DNA from: Chloroflexota bacterium
Lineage (GTDB): Bacteria > Chloroflexota > Dehalococcoidia > Lucifugimonadales > Australimonadaceae
Direction: 5' to 3'
Length of the DNA stretch: 46,606 nucleotides
Assembly (NCBI GenBank): GCA_028874795.1
Contig: JAPPHT010000007.1
Location: forward strand, 1 to 46,606
Below the pieces are notes generated by a model that saw only the letters and a list, made by a program, of their open reading frames with translations, ran no database searches and was not told the origin of the DNA. The first letter of the stretch is position 1; every line of letters starts with the position of its first letter. Position numbers and translations under genes: made by a program. Positions 33,262 to 42,659 of this stretch are shown here, piece by piece.

Positions 33262-34755
33262 TCATGGCGACGAGGGCGTTCGTAGTGCTTGAAGAATGCA
33301 AGGCCGTAGCGACGACAGGCGGGAACTGAACGCCGATCTGGAACAAGCACGAGGATGTCTCACGACCGAGAGCGGCGAATGCGAAGGCGGCGCACGCCGA
33401 TGGCCGATAGTGTGGCAAGCAACCACGATCGCGGCCATCCCCGTGCCAATAACAGGCGCCGGAAGGCCAGTTCCGGTTGGGCCGGCGTCCGGTGTCTCAA
33501 CTTGGGCCGAGGAGACGACATTCGCCTGACTCGTGTGCAATTCCAGTCGCTGGAGGTTTCCCTGAAACTCTTCGGCAACCACTCCTACTGCGTCCACAGG
33601 GATGTTCAACTGGGGGAGCAGTCGCGGCAGCGCCGCCAAGGTTCGTTCCAATTCCAGTGTTCTCACATGGATCGTCGTCCTGTAGGTGCCGTGGTACTCA
33701 GAACCCCTCTCGAAACCGGGGTCACCGAAACGTGCCGCTTCCCTCAGACCGCTGTCTTTCGTGAAGGTTGCCCTGCCGAAGTACCCTCCCAATTCATTCC
33801 GACGCACTCGGGCTTCGGTGATGCCCAGTGTATTGCCCGGAGACTGGGCGAAACGATTCAGGATGACCGTCCAGCGCCACCAGTCCTCGAGGTCGTACTT
33901 CACGGGGATCAACGTGAATTCATCTTCCTCTACGTACCCTGGGCGCCAAGCGAGGATTGTTCTCTTGGCTGCTGCCAGTGTCGCTTCCTCTTTCCCTTCC
34001 GGCGTCTTCACATGGAGCCATGAATGGTAGTGCGAGCTATAGTACCCGCCGACACGGAAGCTGGGAAACCACCGCAGCCACATGCTGCAATGATCATTTG
34101 GGAAGAAGCCCAGCGGCTGGGCCTGTTCCTCGACGCAATCCAGTGCCGGGACGCTGGTCAGGTCCACACCGGACACGTCGAAATCGGCGGGCACCCCCGC
34201 GCTGCCGATCACCGGAGGCCACACCTGACGGTAGGCTGGGCTGCCGGGGTCCGCGTGGCTTGCCTTCGAGCCGCCTGTCCGGAACACGATATTGTCGTAG
34301 ACAGTGGATGCCGGGAGAAGGTAGCCGGTGGTGTATATGCCAAACACGCCGTGGTCGCAGTTGTCCGCACGCAACACGCATGAATATCCGCCTACCGCCC
34401 GCACCCTCTCCCGCGCCTTGCGCTCGATGTACTGGTGGACTGCGTCACCCAGCGTTACGGACTGAGGTCGGTTGAGGAAGACGAGGAGGGCCTTGCCCGC
34501 CTCGTACATCGCGGCAACGTCAATGACGCGCTCGCGCTGTGCCTCCTCCAGCACATAACAGTGCAGTGGGTCCTGGGAGAGCGCGCCGCCGAAGCAATCG
34601 CCCGTACTTCAAGGCTCCTGCGTGGGAGTTCCCGTAGTCTCATCCACACGGTCCGGCAAACCGGCAGAAGACAGCAGCACGAGGGCTGCGATGCCCAGCG
34701 TCGTGCCTGCCAAATGCACCACCAGCCGGCTTGGTTTCATTGCACTGCGGTTCAT
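33262..34755 (-). pseudogene. secreted/anchored hypothetical protein interrupted by an in-frame TGA
   Basis: A continuous frame except for one TGA at 34611-34609. Before it, the ATG at 34755 (with AGGAGCG upstream) starts a signal-like segment: MNRSAMKPSRLVVHLAGTTL then GIAALVLLSSAG and a Thr-rich linker. After it comes GDCFGGALSQDPLHCYVLEE and a domain of about 330 residues (VVIGTGMAAIVV-type hydrophobic end near the C-terminus, followed by an arginine-rich tail that may be out of frame). The downstream part is well conserved in style and has no other stop until 33262, so the break is recent, a sequencing error, or tolerated by re-initiation near 34554. No SECIS-like context was sought or is obvious, so selenocysteine is unlikely. 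The function is not recognised. Confidence 0.6.
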
Positions 34756-34998
34756 GGCAGACGCTCCTATCCCAGGTTTAGGGGGTCTGTTCCGATATCC
34801 ACGGTTGATCCCTTGTCCCGGATCTGGTGACTTGTATCAACCCATAGGTGGGTCATTCTCAAACCGGCGCCACGGTTGACATGAGGGAACGTTCGAAGCG
34901 CTGAAGAAGAACCTGGGCCCGGAGAGGCCACTCGTAACCGTGTTCAGGACTTTCCACAGAGGCGGTCACAGGACGACCTACGGCATCAGGACTTCTAT

Positions 34999-36429
34999 TC
35001 AAGCACTCACGTTGCCCTGCGTTGCGAGAAAGATGGGGAGTTCCATCAGATATGCTCCGTACCAGAGGAAGGAGAAGGATGGGGGAGACAGAGATTCTTG
35101 GCCGTCGGGGGTACGGAAATAGGCGTAGCCCTCGTGGCTCTCGCCTTGCGCCAAACTGATACCGGCAAAAGAGTCCGGGAAGGCAGCGTTGGCCCCATCT
35201 AGGTACTCTGATTTCCAGAGACTATGGAGCCTCCCATACGTATCAGGGGCCGAAGACAATAGGTAATCCAAGCCGGCGCAGCGAAGTTCTTCGTTCTGCC
35301 GAGACGTAATCCGGAGCAGGACGCGCAAGGTCTGGTTGTCAAAGAACTCGACGGGCTCCACGACCGTCAAGTCGAACCACGGCTGCCAGAAGTCGGGGGC
35401 TGGATAGAGGGATGGGGACTGGACGGTTACTGTGTCCCCGATGCCTGCAACCGGTATCTGCCCGAAGTCCTTCCACCGGCTTCCAGGAATCTGGACTCCG
35501 TCAACTGCAGGATCATCCCACAGCGTGCCGATCTTCCCCTCCTCGAACCGCAAGCGCTCCGGCACAGGCATGCTGCGAGTCAGGTCAACCTGGATGAACT
35601 CCTCACTGCCGTCCAAGTATTGAAGAAATGCAAACCCGTTCTCAGGAAATGTGACGTTATCTTTATCTTCGTCTGCTTTGAAACATATGAATCCTTCATG
35701 CGACCCACCTTTTACCAGCACTACGCCATCAAAAGTACCATCCCTGCAACCTAGATTACTCCACCTGTGGCTCTGACTTTTATCAGAGAGAATCGTCAGT
35801 GAGATTTCAGTATTGTCGTAGCTCCATATGGGAGTGATTGAGGTTACACGCACGGGTACACGGGCCGTACTCCTGTCTACAGCTTCGGCAACGCCAAGCA
35901 CTGTGATAGCATAGGGTGCCTCCTTCCAGCTGTCCTGCAACTGAATTGGCTCACCTACAGCGACAGGCACATCGGACTCTTCTTCATCTACTGGATCCTC
36001 AGGTTCGCGTGTTGCTGCGACGATTTCCCAAGTGCTTCCTTCCAGCCGAACCACAACTACAACCTGGTCGGTCGGAACCGGTCTGCCAAGGGAGGCAGTC
36101 ATTACCATTCTTCTATATCCGTCAACGCCAGGAGCTTCATCAACACTCGTCCTGAGTAGGGTAGCCAGCACAAGTTTCGAAAGTTCCTGGCCATTATCTG
36201 ATGGACGAACCAGTGCAAATCCTTGTGTCCTGTCTGGGTTGAGGAGTATTTCAACTATTCGGATTCTGGTGTTTCTAAACGATTCAACCTCTTTTGCTTG
36301 GTACATTTGGCTGAACAACTCATGATTCTCTTCAATCAAGCGTTCCCAGGCGTGAATCAGGCCTTCTTCAATCCCATAACCCTTGATAAGACCCATACTT
36401 CTGAGCAAGCGGATTATCCAATAAAACAA
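34999..36429 (-). CDS. hypothetical protein with duplicated DUF4352-like domain
   Basis: Protein of 476 aa. After an N-terminal amphipathic/hydrophobic start (MFYWIIRLLRSMGL) and a helical region (about 20-150), two beta-rich units follow, about 160-310 and 325-470. Both share order and motifs: PVAVGEPIQLQDSW with LVKGGSHEGFICFK, and PVAGIGDTVTVQSP with LAQGESHEGYAYFR. This pattern resembles DUF4352/telokin-like immunoglobulin folds found in secreted bacterial proteins. The TTG at 36429 is chosen because GGAGGTG lies just upstream. Base composition is visibly richer in A/T than the neighbours, suggesting recent transfer. No signal peptide is clear. The domain call is moderate; the function is unknown. 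Confidence 0.65.
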   Translation of the reverse strand: MFYWIIRLLRSMGLIKGYGIEEGLIHAWERLIEENHELFSQMYQAKEVESFRNTRIRIVEILLNPDRTQGFALVRPSDNGQELSKLVLATLLRTSVDEAPGVDGYRRMVMTASLGRPVPTDQVVVVVRLEGSTWEIVAATREPEDPVDEEESDVPVAVGEPIQLQDSWKEAPYAITVLGVAEAVDRSTARVPVRVTSITPIWSYDNTEISLTILSDKSQSHRWSNLGCRDGTFDGVVLVKGGSHEGFICFKADEDKDNVTFPENGFAFLQYLDGSEEFIQVDLTRSMPVPERLRFEEGKIGTLWDDPAVDGVQIPGSRWKDFGQIPVAGIGDTVTVQSPSLYPAPDFWQPWFDLTVVEPVEFFDNQTLRVLLRITSRQNEELRCAGLDYLLSSAPDTYGRLHSLWKSEYLDGANAAFPDSFAGISLAQGESHEGYAYFRTPDGQESLSPPSFSFLWYGAYLMELPIFLATQGNVSA

Positions 36430-36440
36430 GCATCACCTCC

Positions 36441-36887
36441 ATGGCCTCGTGCATCAACACGTTGGCTGCCCAGCAACCTATCACAGAGGGGCTGCCCGGG
36501 TCTTCAGATAGTTAGCAAGTATTACTTGCGGCGCGACCCACGTGGCGTCGTGGACGCTTGCTCGCCTTTTCGGCGACCTTGAAGATGCAGCGCGCGACGC
36601 ACCGTCCGTGCGGTCCAGCATGTGGGCGCGGTAGCCGCCAGGCCGGACGAGCGACACGAGGCCCTTGCGGGATGCCGCAAAACGGGACTGAGCCTGACGG
36701 AGAGCACGTAATCGGCGGCGATAACGGGGATAAGTCCGATAGGACGGGAGATGCAGATGCTGCGCACCTTGGCGTCGATGCCATTCATCAACACGCTGGA
36801 GTTCGCGGTCATCCGGGGAAGCGGCGCCGTGTGGGCGTGGACACCGCCATCGGGCCAGCCGAGCGCGCGACGCCGTCACTGGCCGTG
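36441..36887. other. gene-free stretch holding a dispersed repeat
   Basis: No supported gene. The 99-bp repeat copy 2 (36643-36741) lies here. Minus-strand frames such as ISRPIGLIPVIAADYVLSV look like eroded coding sequence of the element seen at 29843-29941. Confidence 0.4.
36643..36741. repeat. 99-bp dispersed repeat, copy 2
   Basis: From CCGGACGAGCGACACG to TAAGTCCGATA. Partner of 29843-29941, about 6.8 kb away in the same orientation. Confidence 0.6.
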
Positions 36888-37220
36888 TCAACTGGCGATA
36901 CCCCTCTGCGAAGAGGCCTGTCCCGCCGGGGCGGTCTTGCGGGGCCTGCCGTGACGACGGCCCTCCCGCGCCCAGAAGTAGACGTAGACGGCATTCCCGG
37001 AGCGGCGGACCTCCAGGCTCCTGCCCAGCAACTCCGCCGCCGCGCTCAGCCTGCGTCGGACCGCTTGGGTTGTCTCTCCCTCACCGGCGGTCAGCATGCC
37101 CGCTTCCCCGGGGCCGATCCGCTGGATGTAGCCGATGTATTCCCCCAGCACCAACGCGCGCTTCTCGTTCGCGATGCTTGCGCGCGCCTCGCTGGCCATG
37201 ACGACGCTGAACATGGGCAT
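36888..37220 (-). CDS. small AT-hook DNA-binding protein
   Basis: Protein of 110 aa. The N-terminal half (LGEYIGYIQRIGPGEAGMLT) and middle (RRRLSAAAELLGRSLEVRRS, then VYVYFW) form a compact alpha/beta unit. The C-terminus has GRRHGRPRK, an AT-hook-like basic motif, and then a short Gln/Ser tail. The ATG at 37220 has GGGAGGTG upstream; ten residues of alternative starts precede it. A paralogue lies at 43876-44169 and a decayed third copy at about 42660-42744. The family is not one I can name. DNA binding through the minor groove is likely from the AT-hook; a regulatory or nucleoid role is inference. Confidence 0.7.
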   Translation of the reverse strand: MPMFSVVMASEARASIANEKRALVLGEYIGYIQRIGPGEAGMLTAGEGETTQAVRRRLSAAAELLGRSLEVRRSGNAVYVYFWAREGRRHGRPRKTAPAGQASSQRGIAS

Positions 37221-37344
37221 CCCCGTCACCTCCCGATGGTAAGTGAAGACTCTATCAGCACAGGCCGCCCTCCCGCCCGCACGTCGGTGTTCTTCGCGAC
37301 CCACGCCCGTGCGTTGAACGCCAGCGTCGCGTATCGTTCCTCCG

Positions 37345-38769
37345 GTGATTCGCTACTACGCTGCACTCCGCCCAAGGCTGCCTGCTTGGGTGAGGGTCGT
37401 CCTGGGGATGGTCGTGCTCGCTGGAATCGCCATTGCGTGCTCCGACCCGCTGCCAGCGCCCACGGCTTCGCCAACACCCATACCGACACCTACAGGCACG
37501 CCAATTCCGGCTCCGGCCCCGACGCCCACTGCTACGCCAACGTCCATACCGACGCCTGCGGCCACCCCGACTCCCACGCCCGCGCCTTCACCGTACAGCG
37601 GCTACCTGACGGAGGAGATCCCTCCCTGCACACCTCTGCCCAACTCCTCCGTAGATCCGTGCGCTCCCGCCCCTCCGATTGAGCCGGTCTTCAGTGCAGC
37701 GGCGGGCGGCAGTCCTGCGTCCTACACAGAGGATCCATTGACCATTCGCTGGTTCCTCGACGGCTCGTCATTGACCTACATTCCGCACATCGTGCTTCGA
37801 GGCGTCTACCTTCCCGATACCGTGCGCTGCACATCCGGCGATCCATACCGCACTCCGTCCTATGTAGAACCCGATTACACGCAGCATTCGATCCTCATAA
37901 ATTGCTACGCCGACGTGCAGGTGTATGACTACATCCTGGGCAAGGGGCCGCCGAGGCTTGCCGCGCTGGTGGATTATCACCACTACTGGCACGGCTACTA
38001 TGCGCACGATGCGGCGCAGGTCAACATGACCGAGGAGGAGTTGGTCAAACAGCTTCGCGCTGCTTTTGTGCTGTACCTTGAACAAGGTTACCGAGACACT
38101 GGTGGCATCTACGGTCGGGAGGTCATCCTGTTCGTCGGCCCCGGACACAGCCATGCGCACGAGGTATGGGAAGTATTCACGACATGGGACGTGCAACGGA
38201 AGGGCGGCAGCGCCATCGCGGTCCATCCCCATAGAGACGATTGGGAAGCAGTGAAGTTTGAGAAATACTGGGAGCACCTCGCGAGGTTGGAGATGGAGCT
38301 TCCCGACTTCGAGAAGGAGGTTCTGGCAGCCCATCAGGCCAGGGTGAAGGAGCACGGAGGACGCGTCGCGTCGGAGGGTGAGCCGTATAGAGCGGCGGGC
38401 GTGGCGTTGCCGATGCTGGTGTCCGACATCCACGGTCTGGGCGACTTCATGGCGAGCGTGGGCGCATATGACCATCCCGACGGCCCTCCGACCAAGCCCC
38501 CTCTCGCAGAGGGAATGGACGCCCCTGCGTCGAGCATGCCCACGGACGATGTCGCTCCTGCCCCGTCATCGATGGAAAGACTGCATACCCCTGCGGAGAG
38601 CCGCGTTACAGCCGATACGAGCCAACCCCGTTGGACCGTCGTGGAATGCTACGAGCTAGTTCAGAACCCGCCGCCGTCTGAACCGGGAGGGACCACATAC
38701 CCAGCGGGATGCGAGGAGATTCTCCCCAGACAGGTTATCGCTCAAGAGGAGGACCGGGGGAGACATTGA
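37345..38769 (+). CDS. hypothetical lipoprotein
   Basis: Protein of 474 aa. The signal segment VRVVLGMVVLAGIAIAC ends in lipobox AIAC. A Thr/Pro linker of about 50 residues follows ([19 protein letters not shown]), then a domain of about 290 residues with many aromatic and His residues (DYHHYWHGYYAHD, LFVGPGHSHAHEVWEVF). The C-terminus ends in a disordered Pro/Ser/Glu tail with two cysteines. The histidine cluster GHSHAHE could bind metal, but no protease motif is clear. GTG 37345 is taken as start, with GTG 37390 possible; neither has a good ribosome site. It is probably lipid-anchored at the cell surface. Function and family are unknown. Confidence 0.7.
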   Translation: MIRYYAALRPRLPAWVRVVLGMVVLAGIAIACSDPLPAPTASPTPIPTPTGTPIPAPAPTPTATPTSIPTPAATPTPTPAPSPYSGYLTEEIPPCTPLPNSSVDPCAPAPPIEPVFSAAAGGSPASYTEDPLTIRWFLDGSSLTYIPHIVLRGVYLPDTVRCTSGDPYRTPSYVEPDYTQHSILINCYADVQVYDYILGKGPPRLAALVDYHHYWHGYYAHDAAQVNMTEEELVKQLRAAFVLYLEQGYRDTGGIYGREVILFVGPGHSHAHEVWEVFTTWDVQRKGGSAIAVHPHRDDWEAVKFEKYWEHLARLEMELPDFEKEVLAAHQARVKEHGGRVASEGEPYRAAGVALPMLVSDIHGLGDFMASVGAYDHPDGPPTKPPLAEGMDAPASSMPTDDVAPAPSSMERLHTPAESRVTADTSQPRWTVVECYELVQNPPPSEPGGTTYPAGCEEILPRQVIAQEEDRGRH

Positions 38770-38886
38770 ACCGCCGACGCGTGCCCACTGACGAGGGCCG
38801 CACGGATGCGTCACGGTGACTGAATGCCGAGAGCGCTCGTATGCAGGCAGCAAAGGTGGGCTCCAACAAACGGAAGAAGGGTGGAG

Positions 38887-39036
38887 ATGCCCTGGACAAC
38901 GAAGAAGCACCTGAAGAATACCGTCGGCAACCGGGCGGCGATCTACGCCCGAGTCTCCGGCCAGAGTCAGGATGCCGAGGACAGGGCGTCCGCCGCCGAG
39001 CAGACCTCCGACACGGAGGCGAGAAAGCTGGCGACT
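38887..39036 (+). pseudogene. serine recombinase N-terminal fragment
   Basis: About 50 codons: MPWTTKKHLKNTVG, then NRAAIYARVSGQSQDAED, whose AIYARVS with the serine nucleophile is the signature of serine resolvase/integrases. It lacks everything after roughly residue 45 of the catalytic domain, and the frame runs on into unrelated sequence. It is a remnant of a mobile element or phage integrase. Confidence 0.6.
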
Positions 39037-39099
39037 CCAGTCCATCCGCGCTGGGCCGCGTTCCACCCACACATATCGAGATGGCCCGACGCCTCGTGG

Positions 39100-39650
39100 G
39101 CGCACACCGGTCCGCTTTCGCCGCCCAATGTCTACGTCGCCGTCGCCGAGGACCGTACCGGCCTCGGCGTGTCCGTGGACGAGGCGGCCCATGGCGAGGC
39201 CATCGAGATGGTGTTCGACGCCCGTGAGGGCCTGGCTGCCGAGACTGAGCAACGCGACGACGTGGTGGTGGTCACGAGTCGACGCGTGATGCGGTACGGC
39301 GCTGCCGGAGGCGGGCGCGTTGTGAGCGTGGTCCCGCTCAGTGACCTCGCCTCTGTCGGGGCACGAGCGTTCATTCGGACCGTTGGGCTGGGGCATGGCG
39401 CTGGCGGCTGCCGGTCTGGCGCTTGGATGGTTCGGCTGGTTCGTCGTGGACCAAGCACCTGCTTGTCGTGCTCCTGGCCGGGTTGTCCATCGCGACGGGC
39501 ATCCGCATCGCGGCTGGCTGGGCGCTGCGGGATGCGGCGGGGACTCTACGCCTGTACGGGCGGGGCCATGTCTTCGAACTGCCGTTGCGGACTGCCGTCG
39601 CCAGGCGGAGCGCCTACACGGCCCTCCGGCGCATCTGCGAGCTGCGGTAG
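39100..39650 (+). pseudogene. PH-domain-like membrane protein, frameshifted
   Basis: Three consecutive frames give one protein. Frame 1 (to about 39345) reads VAVAEDRTGLGVSVDEAAH and VVVVTSRRVMRYGAAGGGRV, then VSVVPLSDLASVGAR, the pattern of bacterial PH domains. Frame 2 (about 39345-39435) gives a membrane helix, GWGMALAAAGLALGWFGWFV. Frame 3 (about 39440-39650) gives a second helix, LLVVLLAGLSIATGIRIAAG, and the end LRLYGRGHVFELPLRTAVAR to the TAG at 39648. Two frameshifts are therefore needed. Related words (VGVSVDEAAHASVVE) occur near 29130-29180, a second remnant. It is an old gene now broken, or an assembly error. Confidence 0.55.
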
Positions 39651-39912
39651 GGAGACCCTGATGAGGACGAGCGCGCAGCCGCAGCGCCGAGCATTCCGTC
39701 GCCTGTGGAGCCCGAACGGCGAAGGATGCACTGGAGGCGATGGAAGCGGCGTGCTTCAGGCCGGTCGCGGAGGCCCACGAAGGGGCATATCCGCCCTCCC
39801 CGCCGCCGGGGAAGCACTCCGTAGGAGGGAACCAGCCCTATGGACATTGAGAACGGCGCATGACGTCCTCGCGTGAGCCGGTTGCGGTGCGGTTGCGCGA
39901 AGGCATGGTCGC
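39651..39912. other. gene-free stretch before the MacB-type permease
   Basis: No supported gene. Short frames from 39661 (MRTSAQPQRRAFRRLWSPNG) and 39841 (MDIENGA) lack family features. Confidence 0.3.
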
Positions 39913-41127
39913 ATGACGCCGCTCGCGCTCCTCCTGACGGCGTGGTCGTCCATCGGCGGGAACCGCCTACGGACGGGGCTGACGTTGCTGGGGATCATCA
40001 TCGGCGTGGCGGCGGTTATCTCGCTGATGTCGATCGGCAGGGGCGCGCAGGAATCGATACGGCAGCAGTTCGAGTCGCTCGGCTCGGACCTCCTCTTCAT
40101 CAACCCGGGCAGCCCCTTTGAGAGGGGAGAGTTGACGCTGGACGATGCATTCGCGCTCGTCGACCCAGTATACGCACCCTCCATCGCGCGGGTGGCGCCG
40201 GAGGTGACTGAGTTCGGCGCGGTGGCCTATCGGGACATCGAGACGTTCGGGCAGGTGAGCGGCGTGACGGCAGAGTTCGCGCGGGTGCGGAACTTCGAGG
40301 TCGCTATCGGGGAGTTCATCTCCCCTGTGCACGTGCTGAACCGGAAGAACGTAGCGGTGCTCGGCTCCCGGATCGCCGAGAACCTCTTCGGCGACCGGGA
40401 CCCGGTGGGGGCGGAGGTCGCCATCGAGAGTATCCGCTTCACCGTCATCGGTGTGCTTATGAGCAAGGGCGCCAACTCGTTCGGCATCGAGGACGAGCAG
40501 GTGTTCGTGCCGCTCACTACCGCGTTCTACCGGCTGATCGGCGGCCGCACCAGCCGTGGCGACATCCCGGTCGACGCCATCAACGTGCAGGCGATGAGCG
40601 GGTTGACGGATGAGGCCGAGCGGGAGGCGACCACGGTGCTCCGCCTCCGGCACGAGATAACGGAGGCGGACGACTTCAGCATCAACACGCAGCAGTCGGT
40701 GATCGATGCGCTGAGCGAGTCGATCGGGACGCTGACGCTCTTCCTCGGTTCCGTGGCCGGCATATCCCTCCTGGTGGGCGGCATCGGAATCATGAACATT
40801 ATGCTGGTCTCGGTGACGGAACGGACGAGGGAGATAGGCATACGCAAGGCGCTGGGGGCGAGACGGCGGGACATCCTCGCGCAGTTCGTGACGGAGGCGG
40901 TGCTGCTGAGCATGGGAGGCGGGCTGATCGGGGTGGCGACCGGCGCGGCGGTCTCGCGCGTGCTGAACGAGTTGGAGTTGCTCGGAGGGGAGCTGACGAT
41001 GGTCTTCAGCGGGGACATCGCGGCGCTTGCCCTGGGGGTGTCTGCGGGGATAGGGCTGTTCTTCGGCATCTACCCGGCCGTCCAAGCTGCGCGGCTGCAC
41101 CCTGTAGGGGCGCTGCGGCACGAATGA
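39913..41127 (+). CDS. MacB/FtsX-family ABC transporter permease
   Basis: Permease of 404 aa with the MacB layout: one N-terminal membrane helix (LRTGLTLLGIIIGVAAVISL, about 18-37), a MacB_PCD extracytoplasmic domain (about 40-270), and an FtsX domain with three helices (LTLFLGSVAGISLLVGGIGI, the EIGIRKALGARRRDI coupling motif, then AVLLSMGGGLIGVATGAAV and ALALGVSAGIGLFFGIYPAV). Such permeases export or mechanotransmit with a LolD-like ATPase and usually a periplasmic adaptor. Neither is encoded nearby, so the partners are elsewhere or lost. The ATG at 39913 has only a weak GAAGG upstream. The protein looks intact although the region before it is decayed. Confidence 0.93.
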   Translation: MTPLALLLTAWSSIGGNRLRTGLTLLGIIIGVAAVISLMSIGRGAQESIRQQFESLGSDLLFINPGSPFERGELTLDDAFALVDPVYAPSIARVAPEVTEFGAVAYRDIETFGQVSGVTAEFARVRNFEVAIGEFISPVHVLNRKNVAVLGSRIAENLFGDRDPVGAEVAIESIRFTVIGVLMSKGANSFGIEDEQVFVPLTTAFYRLIGGRTSRGDIPVDAINVQAMSGLTDEAEREATTVLRLRHEITEADDFSINTQQSVIDALSESIGTLTLFLGSVAGISLLVGGIGIMNIMLVSVTERTREIGIRKALGARRRDILAQFVTEAVLLSMGGGLIGVATGAAVSRVLNELELLGGELTMVFSGDIAALALGVSAGIGLFFGIYPAVQAARLHPVGALRHE

Positions 41128-41318
41128 GCCTCGTGCCCGCCGCCAGGAGCCACGCGTCGGCTATGCGGACGCCCCACGGTGATCCGCCTACGCCGATTTC
41201 CCCTCCGCTGCCCACGGCGACCCCTGTGCCGTCCCCGTACCGGCCCCCGTAATCCGTTCCCTTGTGTCCCGTGATGGCCCTCTCCCTTCGTGACCGACGC
41301 GAGGGCCCGCCGCACACC

Positions 41319-42578
41319 TCATGACCCGCAATCGGTTGCGAGGCTCGACACACCTTGTCGGTGGACCATGCCGGGAGCCCCGTCCGGGAGAAGCGCGCCG
41401 TAGACGGTCGCGCGGGAGAGGAGCGGGTTTTCCCGCACGAACTCCCATACGTTCAGGTAGTTGGTGAGGCCGGACTCGCTGGCCCGCACCTCAGAGTGCT
41501 CGAAACGCACGGCAGGCAGGCCGAACAGCTCTGCCTCTCCCGCGTACGTATACTCGCCGCCTGGCACCCCCATTGCACTGTCATCGCCGTTCGCGTTCTC
41601 AGGATTCGCTAGCCCGGCGATCGCTACGAACCACGAGAGCAGGTCGCGAGCGTCGCCGCCCTCCATCCGGTCCGTCTGTGGAACGGAGTTGTACTCCATG
41701 GTGAGCACGAGAGCGCAGCCGGCGTCGATGCTCTCCACGAGGTCGTCATGCACATCTGACGCGTTCCGCCCGATCTCGACTGCCACGGCGTCGCCGGTAG
41801 AACGAGCCGCTTCGCCCTCCCGGCCGCAACCCTCGACACCGAACGCGCTCGTCGCCCACTGCCGTTCGAGTTGCACGCTGCCATCGGGGAGGACGGCGTA
41901 CTGATGCTCCATGCGGATGAAGGGGTTGTCGACGACGTAGTCGAAGACGAACAGGGACCCCGCTGCCCCCGACGATGAGGAGCCGCCTTCCGTGCGCATC
42001 TCGTAGCGCAGGCTCGGCTGCCCGATGAACGACGACTCGCCCACGTACCGGCCCCTGGCCAGCATTTCCCCCAGGCTCACGATCTGCTCATCGACCCAGG
42101 CAGGCATGTCCGAGTCGACGCCGCCACCGCTGCTCAGCGTGCTTTGCATACCGGTCACGGACTGGCTCTCACTCCTGAACTGCCCGCCGGGGCCGAACTC
42201 AACGGTTGTGCGGGCGACTCTGCCGTACGGCGTATCCCGACCGGCATTCCCTCCGATTACGCCGGACCCGCTACTGTGGTACTCCCCTTCTTCGTACAGG
42301 AATGCGCAGCCCTCCCGGGTAGCCTCGATTACCCCCATCCCCACCTGCTCCGCACGCTGCAGGAGCAGGGCGGACTCCCCGTCCCGGGATGGCCCCGCGG
42401 TTGGGCTCGGCGCTGGCGTTGGCGTCAGTGTGGGCGTCGCCATAAGCGAGGGGGCAGGCGTAGGAGTCGGAGCCAGCGTTGGGGTAGGCGTTGCCCCGGG
42501 AGCTGGTGCGTCGCAAGCGGCAACAACAACGAGCAGCAGCGAGAGCAGGAAGGCAGATGTGACCCGAAGCCGCTGCAT
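41319..42578 (-). CDS. hypothetical lipoprotein
   Basis: Protein of 419 aa. The signal peptide MQRLRVTSAFLLSLLLVVVA ends in the lipobox VVAAC; a Thr/Pro linker of about 40 residues follows. The mature region contains two related halves: the first has VGMGVIEATREGCAFLYEEG and the second has VESIDAGCALVLTMEYNSVP, each followed by LPAVRFE- or PSLRYE-type strands (FIGQPSLRYEMR, LFGLPAVRFEHS) and by a FDYVVDNPFIRMEHQYAVLP/WEFVRENPLLSRATVYGALL pair. This internal duplication implies a repeated beta-domain. The ATG at 42578 has no strong ribosome site. Its function is unknown; it is probably exported and lipid-anchored. Confidence 0.75.
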   Translation of the reverse strand: MQRLRVTSAFLLSLLLVVVAACDAPAPGATPTPTLAPTPTPAPSLMATPTLTPTPAPSPTAGPSRDGESALLLQRAEQVGMGVIEATREGCAFLYEEGEYHSSGSGVIGGNAGRDTPYGRVARTTVEFGPGGQFRSESQSVTGMQSTLSSGGGVDSDMPAWVDEQIVSLGEMLARGRYVGESSFIGQPSLRYEMRTEGGSSSSGAAGSLFVFDYVVDNPFIRMEHQYAVLPDGSVQLERQWATSAFGVEGCGREGEAARSTGDAVAVEIGRNASDVHDDLVESIDAGCALVLTMEYNSVPQTDRMEGGDARDLLSWFVAIAGLANPENANGDDSAMGVPGGEYTYAGEAELFGLPAVRFEHSEVRASESGLTNYLNVWEFVRENPLLSRATVYGALLPDGAPGMVHRQGVSSLATDCGS

Positions 42579-42659
42579 ACCCGAAATCTACGCTTCACTT
42601 CCTGCTCAGGCAAGGCGCTGCGAGCACCACAGTTCCGCCGCATAATCGACGCGACGGCA

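Noticed and set aside
34609-34611. TGA read as selenocysteine
   Set aside because: It lies in a linker between signal and domain, not at a redox site, and no selenoprotein family is recognised.
38824-39876. Single 350-aa protein
   Set aside because: The frame crosses a recombinase fragment and only part of a PH-like gene; the rest of that gene lies in two other frames.
41128-41318. Pro-rich plus-strand frame (PPLPTATPVPSP) as lipoprotein end
   Set aside because: Short, without start or signal; may be a linker remnant but cannot be supported.
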